A DNA stretch of 64,000 nt from Pantoea sp. IMH (GCF_000599885.1 NZ_JFGT01000004.1:1-64000); one strand, 5' to 3'; counted from the stretch's first letter, positions 24,327 to 33,414 are shown. The notes: a model not told the origin generated them from the sequence alone. Translations and numbers: made by a program.

Positions 24327-26201
24327 ATGGTTATCCTTGGTAAAGCTGACGTCATTTTAATCAATGGCAGAATTCATACTGTCGATCGCGAACAACCGGT
24401 GGCGGACGCCGTGGCCATTCGCGACGGAAAATTCCTTGAAGTTGGCACGCTTGCTGAGGTGATGCAGCACCATTGTGAAGGCACCAAAGTTATCGACCTG
24501 AAAGGCCATACCGCTGTTCCTGGCCTGAATGACTCTCACCTTCACCTCATCCGTGGTGGTCTGAACTATAACCTTGAACTGCGCTGGGAAGGTGTGCCTT
24601 CCGTAGCGGACGCGCTGCGTATGCTGAAAGAGCAGGCGATGCGCACGCCTTCGCCTCAGTGGGTGCGCGTGGTGGGCGGCTGGACGGAATTCCAGTTTGC
24701 CGAGCGCCGTATGCCGACGCTGGATGAAATCAACGAAGCGGCCCCGGATACGCCGGTGTTCGTTCTGCATCTTTACGATCGCGCCCTGCTGAACCGCGCC
24801 GCGCTGAAAGTGGTGGGCTATACCAAAGATACCCCGAACCCGCCAGGCGGTGAGATTCAGCGAGACAGCAACGGTAATCCAACCGGCCTGCTTATCGCCC
24901 GGCCCAATGCGATGATCCTTTACTCTACGCTGGCAAAAGGCCCGAAACTGCCGCTTGAGCAACAGGTTAACTCGACGCGCCAGTTTATGCGCGAGCTGAA
25001 CCGGCTGGGCCTGACCAGCGCGATTGATGCGGGCGGCGGCTTCCAGAATTACCCGGAAGATTACGAGGTCATCGCTGAACTGCATGAGAAGAAGCAGATG
25101 ACCCTCCGTATCGCCTACAACCTCTTTACCCAGCGTCCGGGACATGAACTGGAAGATTTCGAGAAATGGACCGATATGCTGACGCCAGGCCAGGGAAGCG
25201 ATTACTTCCGCCACAATGGCGCAGGTGAAATGCTGGTCTTCTCGGCAGCAGACTTTGAAGACTTCCTGGAGCCGCGTCCCGATCTGGCGCCGGGCATGGA
25301 GGATGAGCTTGAGCGCGTGGTGCGTCATCTCGTCGAACATCGCTGGCCGTTCCGTCTGCACGCAACCTATGATGAATCGATCAGCCGCATGCTGGACGTC
25401 TTCGAAAAGGTAAACCGCGATATTCCGTTTAACGGTCTGCACTGGTTCTTTGACCACGCCGAAACCGTGACGCAGCGTAACATCGACCGTATCAAGGAGC
25501 TGGGCGGCGGCATCGCTGTACAGCACCGCATGGCGTTCCAGGGTGAATATTTTGCCGAGCGCTACGGCATTGAAGCCACCCGCCATACGCCACCGGTTGC
25601 CCGTATGCTGGAAACTGGCGTCCCGGTCGGTTTGGGAACGGACGCCACCCGCGTTGCCAGCTACAACCCCTGGACGGCGCTTTACTGGCTGGTCTCTGGC
25701 CGTACCGTTGGCGGGATGCAGATGTACGACGTGAACGCGCGCCTGGATCGCGAAACGGCCCTGATGCTCTGGACACAGGGCAGCGCCTGGTTCTCCAGCG
25801 AGCAGGGGAAAAAGGGCCAGATTAAAACCGGCCAGCTGGCCGACCTCGCCATCCTGAGCAAAGACTTTTTTAGCGTGCCAGAGGAAGAGATCAAGGGCAT
25901 TGAGTCTGTGCTGACGATCGTGAATGGCGACATTGTCTATGCGGCAGGATCGTTCAGCGCTGAAGCGCCGCCGTCTATTCCGGTGCTGCCGGACTGGTCA
26001 CCGGTCGTTAAATTCCCGGGCCATTACCGCAGCGCCCCGCCAACGGCAAGCCGCGTCGGAATGATGCCCCAGGCTCACCATTGTAGTGGCCCGTGCGGCG
26101 TACATAATCATTCGCACGATGTTGCCCGCGGCTCAAACGTTCCTGTATCCGAAGATAACGCCTTCTGGGGCGCGCTCGGCTGCAGTTGCTTTGCCTTCTG
26201 A
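24327..26201 (+). CDS. YtcJ-like metal-dependent amidohydrolase
   Basis: A 624-residue amidohydrolase of the Amidohydro_3/YtcJ type, a TIM-barrel metallohydrolase. The HxH metal motif is H71/H73 in NDSHLHLIRGG. Further likely ligands lie in RLHATYDE, FDHAETV and GLGTDATR. The substrate is unknown; relatives hydrolyse amides or cyclic imides. The last 50 or so residues form an unusual Cys/His-rich tail (AHHCSGPCGVHNHSHD and GCSCFAF at the end). The ATG at 24327 has a perfect AGGAGG upstream; the frame is open further upstream but that part reads through the control region. It is the first gene of a right-going train, with doxX 4 bp downstream. Confidence 0.9.
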   Translation: MVILGKADVILINGRIHTVDREQPVADAVAIRDGKFLEVGTLAEVMQHHCEGTKVIDLKGHTAVPGLNDSHLHLIRGGLNYNLELRWEGVPSVADALRMLKEQAMRTPSPQWVRVVGGWTEFQFAERRMPTLDEINEAAPDTPVFVLHLYDRALLNRAALKVVGYTKDTPNPPGGEIQRDSNGNPTGLLIARPNAMILYSTLAKGPKLPLEQQVNSTRQFMRELNRLGLTSAIDAGGGFQNYPEDYEVIAELHEKKQMTLRIAYNLFTQRPGHELEDFEKWTDMLTPGQGSDYFRHNGAGEMLVFSAADFEDFLEPRPDLAPGMEDELERVVRHLVEHRWPFRLHATYDESISRMLDVFEKVNRDIPFNGLHWFFDHAETVTQRNIDRIKELGGGIAVQHRMAFQGEYFAERYGIEATRHTPPVARMLETGVPVGLGTDATRVASYNPWTALYWLVSGRTVGGMQMYDVNARLDRETALMLWTQGSAWFSSEQGKKGQIKTGQLADLAILSKDFFSVPEEEIKGIESVLTIVNGDIVYAAGSFSAEAPPSIPVLPDWSPVVKFPGHYRSAPPTASRVGMMPQAHHCSGPCGVHNHSHDVARGSNVPVSEDNAFWGALGCSCFAF

Positions 26202-26205
26202 TAAG

Positions 26206-26628
26206 ATGAAGAACCTTATCTCTCAGCCGCCCCGTATCAATGCGGGGCTGTTCTTCCTGCGCCTGACCGGCAGCCTGCTTTTGCTTCACGTGCATGGCCT
26301 GCCCAAGGTATTTCATTTCAGCGAAGAACTGACGCGTATCGAGGATCCCTTTGGCCTCGGTCCCTATATGAGCCTGCTTCCGGCCATTTTTGCCGAAGTT
26401 ATCTGTCCACTTTTTATTATTGCCGGTGTCGGTGCCCGACTCGCCTGCCTGCCTATTATCGGCGTTCTGCTGGTGGCGATGGTCTTTGTCCATCCGGGTT
26501 GGAGTATCGCCGAAGGTCAGTTTGGCTGGCTGCTGCTGATTGTCTTCGGTACCTTAGCCATTACCGGGCCGGGAAACTGGCGAATCGGATCGGCACGCCG
26601 TCGCGAGGTGCGTTATGGCGCAGGTTAA
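26206..26628 (+). CDS. DoxX-family membrane protein
   Basis: A 140-residue inner-membrane protein with about four hydrophobic helices (about 14-31, 52-75, 78-95, 104-122). It has the DoxX family start GLFFLRLTGSLLLLHVHGLPK and the FVHPGW motif. DoxX proteins are small quinone- or thiosulfate-related membrane proteins with varied or unknown roles. The gene begins 4 bp after the amidohydrolase stop with only a weak ribosome site, implying translational coupling. It overlaps the following MFS gene by 14 bp. Confidence 0.83.
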   Translation: MKNLISQPPRINAGLFFLRLTGSLLLLHVHGLPKVFHFSEELTRIEDPFGLGPYMSLLPAIFAEVICPLFIIAGVGARLACLPIIGVLLVAMVFVHPGWSIAEGQFGWLLLIVFGTLAITGPGNWRIGSARRREVRYGAG

Positions 26629-28246
26629 TGATATTCAGCAGGTCACACAGGATGCCGCCGCGGTGGTACCGGTTACCGGCGCTTCGCCGTGGCAACCGCT
26701 GCGCCAGCCGATATTCCGCATGCTGTGGATCGCGACGGTTGTGTCTAATATTGGTTCATGGATGAACGATGTTGGCGTTAACTGGACTATGCTGACGCTC
26801 AGTGCCGATCCGCTGAGCGTGGCGCTGGTGCAGGCGGCCAGCAGCCTGCCGATGTTTCTGTTCGCGCTGCCTTCTGGCGTGATGGCCGATATCATCGATC
26901 GCCGCAAATATCTGCTGTTTTCTCAGCTATGGGTCTTTATCGCCGCGACGGGGCTGACCGTGCTCTCTTTTACTGGCCACGTCACGCCAGTGATATTGCT
27001 GATCGCCGCGTTCCTGCTCAGCGCCGGCATGGCGATGAGTTCCCCGCCCTTTCAGGCCATCGTGCCCGATCTGGTCAGTAAGGAAGAACTCGGACCGGCG
27101 ATTGCGCTCAACTCGCTGGGCATCAATATCAGCCGGGCGATCGGTCCGGCACTAGGGGGACTGATTCTTTCGTTTGTCGGTCCCTGGATGGTCTTCCTGC
27201 TGAATGCGATTTCGGTACTGGGCGTCGCCTGGGTGCTCTACCGCTGGAAGGCAGAACCCAACGTGCAGCGTCTGCCGCCAGAGCACTTTTTCTCTGCCGT
27301 ACGGGCGGGTTTGCGCTACGTACATGCGGCGCCGGTGCTGCGTAATGTGCTGGTCCGCACCGTCGCTTTCTTTTTGTTCGGCAGCGCCGGGTGGGCGCTT
27401 CTGCCGCTGGTGGCACGCCGCGAGCTTGGCTTAGGACCGGGCGGCTATGGCATTATGCTGGCCTTTATTGGCGTCGGCGCTATCTGCGGCGCCGTCATGC
27501 TGCCTGGTCTGCGTAAGCGGTTCAATCCCGATCGCCTGCTGGTGCTGGCAAGCCTGATGTTTGCGCTGACCATGCTTGCGCTGGCGTTTGTCCGCAACGT
27601 CTGGCTGCTTAACGCCTTTGAGTTCTTTACCGGCTTCGCCTGGATTGCGGTGCTCTCCACCCTGAACCTCGGTGCACAGCGCAGCGCGGCGAAATGGGTG
27701 AAGGCGCGTGCGCTGGCGGTTTATCTGACGGTGTTCTTCGGTTCAATGACCGTCGGCAGCGCCGTCTGGGGACAGCTTGCTTCCCATTATGGCATCGCCG
27801 TTTCGCTGTGCGTGGCCACCATCGGCATGATTCTGGCCAGCCTGCTGACTGTCCGGCGCTGGCAGCTGGATAAAGATCCAGACCTCAATCTGGACGTCAG
27901 TAATATCGGCACGCCCATTCCGGCTTTGGATATCCATCACGATCGCGGTCCGGTGATGGTGAGCTACGAATACCTTATTCGCCAGGAAGATGCACACGCC
28001 TTTGCCCTCTGTATGCAGGATATGCGCCGCGTGCGCCGACGCGGTGGTGCCATAAACTGGTCAGTTTACGAAGATATTCTGCAGCCGGGTATTTTCGTTG
28101 AGGCGTTCGTCGTGGGCTCATGGATGGAATATATGCGCCAGCTGGAACGCTACACCATGAACGATCAGAAGATCCAGAACCGTATTTATGCCTTTCATCA
28201 GGACGAACGTTTGCCACAGGTACGCTATCTGGTCGCACCCGTTTGA
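26615..28246 (+). CDS. MFS transporter with C-terminal extension
   Basis: A 543-residue protein. Residues about 25-415 form a 12-helix major facilitator of the MFS_3/EntS-like exporter type, with the loop motif GVMADIIDRRKYLL near residue 90. Residues about 420-543 form a soluble domain (VMVSYEYLIRQEDAHAFALCMQDM, reading on to NRIYAFHQDERLP) resembling the C-terminal antibiotic-biosynthesis-monooxygenase-like part described for some MFS_3 proteins. It may export the substrate or product of the neighbouring hydrolases; that is an inference. The ATG has GAGGTG upstream and overlaps doxX. The alpha/beta hydrolase follows after 42 bp. Confidence 0.86.
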   Translation: MAQVNDIQQVTQDAAAVVPVTGASPWQPLRQPIFRMLWIATVVSNIGSWMNDVGVNWTMLTLSADPLSVALVQAASSLPMFLFALPSGVMADIIDRRKYLLFSQLWVFIAATGLTVLSFTGHVTPVILLIAAFLLSAGMAMSSPPFQAIVPDLVSKEELGPAIALNSLGINISRAIGPALGGLILSFVGPWMVFLLNAISVLGVAWVLYRWKAEPNVQRLPPEHFFSAVRAGLRYVHAAPVLRNVLVRTVAFFLFGSAGWALLPLVARRELGLGPGGYGIMLAFIGVGAICGAVMLPGLRKRFNPDRLLVLASLMFALTMLALAFVRNVWLLNAFEFFTGFAWIAVLSTLNLGAQRSAAKWVKARALAVYLTVFFGSMTVGSAVWGQLASHYGIAVSLCVATIGMILASLLTVRRWQLDKDPDLNLDVSNIGTPIPALDIHHDRGPVMVSYEYLIRQEDAHAFALCMQDMRRVRRRGGAINWSVYEDILQPGIFVEAFVVGSWMEYMRQLERYTMNDQKIQNRIYAFHQDERLPQVRYLVAPV

Positions 28247-28288
28247 ATCACAACACTCACTTCCACCTATCACTGTAAGGTAAAGCTC

Positions 28289-29110
28289 ATGAGCACACTA
28301 AAAACCGCTGACGGCACTACGCTCTATTTTAAAGACTGGGGCACGGGTAAGCCGGTGCTTTTCAGCCACGGCTGGCCGCTGGATGGCGACATGTGGGACA
28401 GTCAGCTGAACTTCCTGGCTGAGCGCGGCTATCGCGTTATCGCCTTTGACCGCCGCGGATTTGGCCGTTCCGATCAGCCGTGGACGGGCTATGATTACGA
28501 CACCTTCGCGTCGGATATCAACGATCTGATCACCTCGCTTGACCTGCAGGATGTCACGCTGGTGGGCTTCTCAATGGGCGGCGGCGATGTGGCGCGTTAC
28601 ATTGGTCGCTATGGCAGTTCCCGTGTGGCAGGCCTCGTTTTGCTGGGTGCCGTTACGCCAATCTTCGGACAGGCGGAAGACTATCCTCAGGGCGTTGATC
28701 ACTCAGTATTTGACGGTATCAAAGAAGGATTGCGTAAAGATCGCGCACAGTTTATCAGCGATTTCGCCGCGCCTTTTTATGGCACCAATGCGGGCCAGAC
28801 GGTATCCGAAGGCGTGCTGACCCAGACGCTCAACATCGCGCTGCTGGCGTCGCTGAAATCCACGCTGGACTGCGTTACCGCATTCTCGCAGACGGATTTC
28901 CGGCCAGACATGGCGAAGATTGATGTGCCAACGCTGGTCATTCACGGCAGTAACGACCAGATCGTGCCGTTCGAAACGACAGGTAAAGTGGCTGCGGAGA
29001 TGATCGCCGGTGCTGAGCTGAAAGTATATGACAACGCGCCACACGGTTTTGCCGTGACGCATCAGGATCAGCTGAATGAAGACCTGCTGACCTTCCTGAA
29101 ATCGCTTTAA
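28289..29110 (+). CDS. Alpha/beta hydrolase, cofactor-free haloperoxidase type
   Basis: A 273-residue alpha/beta hydrolase of the non-heme chloroperoxidase/arylesterase group. The catalytic triad reads S95 (GFSMGGGDVARY), D223 (HGSNDQIVP) and H252 (APHGFAV). The N-terminus carries the oxyanion region SHGWPLDGDMW and the DRRGFGRSDQPW loop. Such enzymes hydrolyse esters or lactones and can form peracids; their halogenating activity in vitro is a side effect. It is the last gene of the right-going train and converges on the pirin gene. Confidence 0.9.
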   Translation: MSTLKTADGTTLYFKDWGTGKPVLFSHGWPLDGDMWDSQLNFLAERGYRVIAFDRRGFGRSDQPWTGYDYDTFASDINDLITSLDLQDVTLVGFSMGGGDVARYIGRYGSSRVAGLVLLGAVTPIFGQAEDYPQGVDHSVFDGIKEGLRKDRAQFISDFAAPFYGTNAGQTVSEGVLTQTLNIALLASLKSTLDCVTAFSQTDFRPDMAKIDVPTLVIHGSNDQIVPFETTGKVAAEMIAGAELKVYDNAPHGFAVTHQDQLNEDLLTFLKSL

Positions 29111-29243
29111 GTGCATGCTCTGTTACGGATAGTGCCCTGAAAGTACGCTAACAGGAACAGGTTCGTCTGGAAAAGTAGCAGACAGAGGAGAGGGATCTCC
29201 TACATTTTCTGACTGAGCGGAAAGAGAACGCCATTTTTTTCTT

Positions 29244-29271
29244 AAAAAAAAGCGCCGACAAATGCCAGCGC
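29244..29271 (-). terminator. Terminator after the pirin gene
   Basis: On the reverse strand a 6-bp stem with one G-T pair (29271-29266 with 29257-29252) is followed by eight T residues, just downstream of the pirin stop. It fits an intrinsic terminator of the left-going transcript. Confidence 0.7.
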
Positions 29272-29285
29272 CTGACCCCTTATTT

Positions 29286-30011
29286 TCAGCGGATTGAACG
29301 ATTAACTTCAACCGGACGCAGATCGAACAGCAGGACTTCTGCTTCTTTACCGGCCGTGAAGCTCAGCTCCCGCTCATGGCGTACCCGCGCGCCATCGCCA
29401 GCTTTAAAGGCCAGTCCGTTCACCGTGACTTCACCGCGAGCGACATGGATATAAGCATACCGGTCCTCATCAAGCGTAAAGGTTTGCTGCTCCTCTCCAT
29501 CAAACAGGCCCGCGTAGATACGCACGTCCTGCCGGACGCTGAGCGCATTGTTTTCGCCCTGTGGCGAGACGATAAGCCGAAACTGGCCGCGTTTCTCATC
29601 ATCCGGCACCGACACCTGCTGATAGCCCGGCGGCGTGCCTTTCTCTGAAGGCACAATCCAGATTTGCAGAAAATGGACGCCTTCAGTTGTCGAGTTGTTG
29701 AATTCGCTATGGGTCACGCCGCTGCCCGCGCTCATCAGCTGGACGTCGCCCGGAATAATGGCTGAACCGGTTCCCATGGAATCTTTATGCGCCAGTTCAC
29801 CTTCGAGCACGTAGGAGATGATTTCCATATTACTGTGCGGATGTGCGCCAAAACCGCGGGAGGCCACCACCCGATCATCATTGATGACCAGTAAATCGGA
29901 GAACCCTGTCTGCTTTGGATCCCAGTATCCACCAAACGAAAAGGTGTGGCGTGAATGCAGCCAGCCGTGATCCCCAAGTCCACGTTCCTGAGAGAGTCTT
30001 TGTTCGATCAT
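29286..30011 (-). CDS. Pirin-family protein (YhhW-like)
   Basis: A 241-residue bicupin of the pirin family, similar in pattern to E. coli YhhW, which shows quercetin 2,3-dioxygenase activity in vitro. The metal ligands of the N-terminal cupin are all present: H57, H59 (GFGAHPHSNMEI), H101 and E103 (SGVTHSEFN). The natural substrate is unknown. The AGGAGC ribosome site is well placed. It diverges from a LysR-type gene, a common arrangement for pirin genes that suggests local control. Confidence 0.92.
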   Translation of the reverse strand: MIEQRLSQERGLGDHGWLHSRHTFSFGGYWDPKQTGFSDLLVINDDRVVASRGFGAHPHSNMEIISYVLEGELAHKDSMGTGSAIIPGDVQLMSAGSGVTHSEFNNSTTEGVHFLQIWIVPSEKGTPPGYQQVSVPDDEKRGQFRLIVSPQGENNALSVRQDVRIYAGLFDGEEQQTFTLDEDRYAYIHVARGEVTVNGLAFKAGDGARVRHERELSFTAGKEAEVLLFDLRPVEVNRSIR

Positions 30012-30103
30012 GATGCGCTCCTGGATTAGGTCAGTTCAGTAAGGTGAAGTGCGTTTGCCCTTCCGGTGAACAAAGATTACAAGTAAACTCTGTTGCGCCA
30101 CAA

Positions 30104-30118
30104 TGCCCTGAAAAGGCA
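30104..30118. promoter_or_regulatory. Candidate LysR-type binding site
   Basis: An inverted repeat TGCC-N7-GGCA lies in the 133-bp region between the divergent pirin and LysR genes, 27 bp before the LysR start. LysR-type regulators usually bind imperfect dyads in such positions. The match is short, so this is only a candidate. Confidence 0.4.
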
Positions 30119-30144
30119 ATCACTGTCTCATTCTGGTGGACAAT

Positions 30145-31047
30145 ATGCAGCTTGAAGATTTGAGGATTTACACGGCCGTCGTCAGCGCCGGAAGTTTTAC
30201 CGCTGCGGCTGAGAAGCTGATGCTTTCAAAGCAGTATGTGAGCCGCCGCATGGCCGCTCTTGAAGCGTCGCTGGGGGCACAATTGCTTATCCGTAACACC
30301 CGAAAACTGTCGGTGACCGATGCTGGTCAGACTTTCGCGCAGCACGCCCAGCGTATTCTGGATGACGTTTTTGAGGCTGAACAGGCCGTGACCGGACGGC
30401 GCTCGGCGCTTCAGGGAAAATTTCGTCTCAGTATGCCAATGTCATTTGGCATGAACCCACTTTCTCCTCTTATTGCCGCTTTCCTGACGCGACATCCGGC
30501 GGTGCAACTCCAGCTGGAGCTGGCAGACCGCTATGTGGATGTTATCGGTGAAGGGTTTGATATGGCTATCCGCATCGGCAGCCTCAGCGATTCGAGCCTG
30601 ATCGTACGGAGCCTCGGCACAATCAGGCGGATCGTCTGTGCCAGCCCAGCCTACCTTGAACGTAAAGGCCGCCCGCTTCATCCTGACGATCTGCATCAAC
30701 ACGACTGCCTGCGTTTTGGCCGTGAGGGGCAGTTGGGCTGGGAGCTTAACGTGAACGGGAAGCGTAAAATTATCAGCGTGGAGGGCCCGGTGATATCGAA
30801 TAACGGCGAAGTGCTGGCGGATGCGGCCATGGCGGGGCTGGGACTGGTGCTGCTGCCGGAATTCATCGTGGGAGCTGCTGTTGCACAGGGCAAGCTTGTC
30901 AGCGTAATGAATGAGTATCATCCTGAAAGCCTGCCACTCAGCGCCGTGTATCCGCAGCACCGGCAGCGCAGCGACATTACACGAGCCCTGCTGGATTTCC
31001 TGAAAGAAAGCCCTGTTCTCAGCAATCGGCCGGTTGATAACACCTAA
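30145..31047 (+). CDS. LysR-family transcriptional regulator
   Basis: A 300-residue LysR-type regulator. Residues 1-60 form the winged helix-turn-helix (LRIYTAVVSAGSFTAAAEKL, with SKQYVSRRMAALE as recognition segment). The rest is the effector-binding domain with the typical DMAIRIGSL and GLGLVLLPEFIV stretches, of the CrgA/DsdC-like subgroup with a periplasmic-binding-protein fold. The ATG at 30145 is preferred, with GGTGG just upstream; a GTG at 30136 is also in frame. It diverges from the pirin gene, its likely target. It is the last gene of the accessory block before rfaH. Confidence 0.9.
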   Translation: MQLEDLRIYTAVVSAGSFTAAAEKLMLSKQYVSRRMAALEASLGAQLLIRNTRKLSVTDAGQTFAQHAQRILDDVFEAEQAVTGRRSALQGKFRLSMPMSFGMNPLSPLIAAFLTRHPAVQLQLELADRYVDVIGEGFDMAIRIGSLSDSSLIVRSLGTIRRIVCASPAYLERKGRPLHPDDLHQHDCLRFGREGQLGWELNVNGKRKIISVEGPVISNNGEVLADAAMAGLGLVLLPEFIVGAAVAQGKLVSVMNEYHPESLPLSAVYPQHRQRSDITRALLDFLKESPVLSNRPVDNT

Positions 31048-31281
31048 AAAGTGCGGTTTTCAGCAGCCCTTTTTCTGCGGTTTTAAAGAAGGTAAAGTGG
31101 GTAACCTGATACCGACTTCATCTCAGAAATCCGGCCGCGTATTACTGGAGTATATGAAGTTACAGCCTGTCATCAGACACAAACGTCAATGCCTGCAGAA
31201 AGGGTATCTCGCCCTGATGCCGCTATAACTCTGACGACGATTTTGTTATTCTTATCGACCTGATAATCGAAAAGTGACGTT
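31048..31281 (+). other. Region between the LysR gene and rfaH
   Basis: This 234-bp stretch should hold the rfaH promoter. TATAAC near 31225 and TATTCT near 31248 are possible -10 boxes without clear -35 partners. A short open frame in it (31034-31228) has no recognisable features. The right border of the accessory block falls here. Confidence 0.45.
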
Positions 31282-31770
31282 ATGGAATCCTGGTATTTAC
31301 TTTATTGCAAACGTGGTCAGCTGCTTCGCGCGAAAGAACATCTTGAGCGCCAGACGGTGCACTGCCTCAGCCCGATGATTGCATTAGAGAAACTGGTACG
31401 CGGCAAGCGCACTCAGGTTAGCGAACCGCTTTTCCCGAATTATCTGTTTATTGAGTTCGATCCTGAATCCATCCATACCACCACCATCAGCGCAACGCGC
31501 GGCGTCAGCCATTTTGTTCGCTTTGGCGCGCAGCCGGCTACCGTTCCGCTGGATGTGATCGCCGCACTACAGACTCAGCCGACCGAAACGCTGTGCGATC
31601 CCGATCTGCCAAAACCGGGCGACAAAGTGATTATTACCGAAGGGGCATTCGAAGGCCTGAACGCCATCTTTAGCGAACCGGATGGCGAAGCGCGATCCAT
31701 GCTCCTGCTGAACATGCTTAACAAACAGATCGTGCGTAGCGTGGATAACAAGCAGTTCCAGAAACTCTGA
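31282..31770 (+). CDS. rfaH: Transcription antiterminator RfaH
   Basis: RfaH is a NusG paralogue that joins RNA polymerase at ops sites and lets it read through long operons for LPS core, capsule and similar loci, also recruiting ribosomes. The 162-residue protein equals the E. coli length. The N-terminal NGN domain starts [24 protein letters not shown]. The C-terminal fold-switching KOW domain contains [19 protein letters not shown] near residues 112-130. It converges on tatD, as in E. coli, but is separated from ubiD by the accessory block. Confidence 0.97.
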   Translation: MESWYLLYCKRGQLLRAKEHLERQTVHCLSPMIALEKLVRGKRTQVSEPLFPNYLFIEFDPESIHTTTISATRGVSHFVRFGAQPATVPLDVIAALQTQPTETLCDPDLPKPGDKVIITEGAFEGLNAIFSEPDGEARSMLLLNMLNKQIVRSVDNKQFQKL

Positions 31771-31791
31771 TTTACCGGTGCTGGCGCACCC

Positions 31792-32583
31792 TCACTCCCG
31801 GGTAGAAAGTCTGAACAATTCCCGTGCGTTGCGATCGCACTGTTCGCCGAGCTCATTAGCATCTACGCCACGTAGCGCAGCCACCTGTTGCACAATATGT
31901 GGCAGGAAACAGGGTTCATTACGCCGGGTAGCGGGCCGGGGTCGCATATCGCGGGGTAGCAGATAAGGCGCGTCGGTTTCCAGCAGCAGGCGTCCGGCAG
32001 GAATCAGCGGCATCAGCTCACGCAATTCTCCGCCACGACGTTCATCACATACCCAACCCGTGATCCCCACATACAATCCCGCTGCCAGGCAGGCTTCCAG
32101 CTCCTCTTTGCTACCGGTAAAGCAGTGAATCACTGCACCAGGCAGCTTCGGTAGCCAGGGGGTCAGAATGGAAAGAAAACGCGCATGCGCTTCGCGGCAG
32201 TGCAGGAATACAGGAAGCCCCAGTCCGGCTGCCAGCTCCAGCTGGGCATTGAAAGCATAGGCCTGCTGTTCAGGTTCTGAGACATTACGGTTAAAGTCCA
32301 GGCCGCACTCGCCTATCGCCACAACCTGCTCGCTTTCAGCCAGGCGTTTTAGCGTCGCGGCCGTATCAGCAGACCATTCGCTTGCGTGGTGAGGATGCAC
32401 GCCCGCCGTTGACCAGCAGTAGCCGGGGCGGCGCGCGGCCAGGCTTTGTGCCTGCTGGCTTTCCAGTGCGTTAGTGCCGGTGATCAGCAGCCCGGTAATC
32501 CCCGCCTCTCTGGCCCGTTTCACGACCTGATCGCGATCTTTCGCAAACTGCGTACTCGTCAGATTAACGCCAATATCAAACAT
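31792..32583 (-). CDS. tatD: 3'-5' ssDNA/RNA exonuclease TatD
   Basis: TatD is a metal-dependent nuclease of the amidohydrolase-like TatD family, linked to DNA repair and RNA turnover; it is not needed for Tat export. It has 263 residues (E. coli 260). The N-terminus [17 protein letters not shown] is that of TatD proper. Metal ligands are in [38 protein letters not shown] and [12 protein letters not shown]. It is the last gene of the tat cluster, 70 bp after tatC, with a hairpin in the gap. Confidence 0.96.
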   Translation of the reverse strand: MFDIGVNLTSTQFAKDRDQVVKRAREAGITGLLITGTNALESQQAQSLAARRPGYCWSTAGVHPHHASEWSADTAATLKRLAESEQVVAIGECGLDFNRNVSEPEQQAYAFNAQLELAAGLGLPVFLHCREAHARFLSILTPWLPKLPGAVIHCFTGSKEELEACLAAGLYVGITGWVCDERRGGELRELMPLIPAGRLLLETDAPYLLPRDMRPRPATRRNEPCFLPHIVQQVAALRGVDANELGEQCDRNARELFRLSTRE

Positions 32584-32600
32584 AGGATTTTCCAGACAGT

Positions 32601-32620
32601 AACCGCCCTGACGGGCGGTT
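32601..32620. repeat. Perfect hairpin between tatC and tatD
   Basis: An 8-bp perfect stem (AACCGCCC at 32601-32608, GGGCGGTT at 32613-32620) lies in the tatC-tatD gap. On the left-going transcript no T-run follows it, so it is more likely to be an RNA-stabilising hairpin or partial attenuator than a full terminator; the rightward reading has a T-run after it. Confidence 0.6.
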
Positions 32621-32653
32621 ATTTTTACTTCAGACGAACGCGAGGCGACAAAT

Positions 32654-33412
32654 CTATTCCGATCCGGCTTCTTCGCTCACATCATCCCTTCGCCGTTTGC
32701 CCACGTAAAAGCGGGAGAAGAACACCCCAACCTCAAACAGACAGTACATGGGGATCGCCAGAAGCGTTTGCGACAACACGTCGGGTGGTGTTAACACCAT
32801 GCCGACCACAAAGGCGCCCACCAGCACATAAGGACGTTTTTTCTTCAGGTCTTCCGGAGACGTGACGCCTGTCCAGCAAAGCAGTACGATGGCAATTGGC
32901 ACCTCAAACGACACGCCAAACGCCATAAACAGCGCCATCACGAAATCGAGGTAGTTATTGATATCCGTCGCTATCAATACGCCCTGCGGTGCCGTTTTAG
33001 CAAAGAAACCAAACGCCAGCGGGAAGACAATAAAGTAGGCGAAAGCCATGCCTGTATAAAATAGGAATGAACTGGAAAAGAGCAGCGGCATAACCAGCTT
33101 ACGTTCATGCTGGTAAAGCGCGGGCGCCACAAATGCCCAGACCTGATAGAGAATAAGCGGGACGGCCAGAAACACCGACACAATCATCGTTAGCTTGATC
33201 GGCGTAAAAAATGGCGACGCCACGTCGGTCGCGATCATGCTGGCACCGGCCGGAAGCTGGCGGATAAGCGGCGCTGACACCAACTGGTAGATATCGTTGG
33301 AGAAGTAAGCCAGACATAAAAAGATCGCTATAACGGCGATAATACAGTTTAACAACCGCTTACGGAGTTCAATCAAATGACTGATAAGCGGTTGGGTATC
33401 TTCAACAGCCAT
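32654..33412 (-). CDS. tatC: Sec-independent protein translocase TatC
   Basis: TatC is the polytopic core of the twin-arginine translocase and binds the RR signal peptide together with TatB. It has 252 residues (E. coli 258) and six predicted membrane helices. Conserved stretches are [15 protein letters not shown] at the N-terminus, with a conserved cytosolic glutamate, and the first periplasmic loop region, followed by [17 protein letters not shown]. The gene starts 2 bp after the tatB stop. Confidence 0.97.
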   Translation of the reverse strand: MAVEDTQPLISHLIELRKRLLNCIIAVIAIFLCLAYFSNDIYQLVSAPLIRQLPAGASMIATDVASPFFTPIKLTMIVSVFLAVPLILYQVWAFVAPALYQHERKLVMPLLFSSSFLFYTGMAFAYFIVFPLAFGFFAKTAPQGVLIATDINNYLDFVMALFMAFGVSFEVPIAIVLLCWTGVTSPEDLKKKRPYVLVGAFVVGMVLTPPDVLSQTLLAIPMYCLFEVGVFFSRFYVGKRRRDDVSEEAGSE

Positions 33413-33414
33413 GA

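Noticed and set aside
24357-25586. A 409-codon open frame antisense to the amidohydrolase
   Set aside because: It is a shadow of a strongly supported sense gene with a perfect ribosome site and metal motifs.
31034-31228. A 64-codon open frame between the LysR gene and rfaH
   Set aside because: It overlaps the end of the LysR gene and has no ribosome site or recognisable feature.
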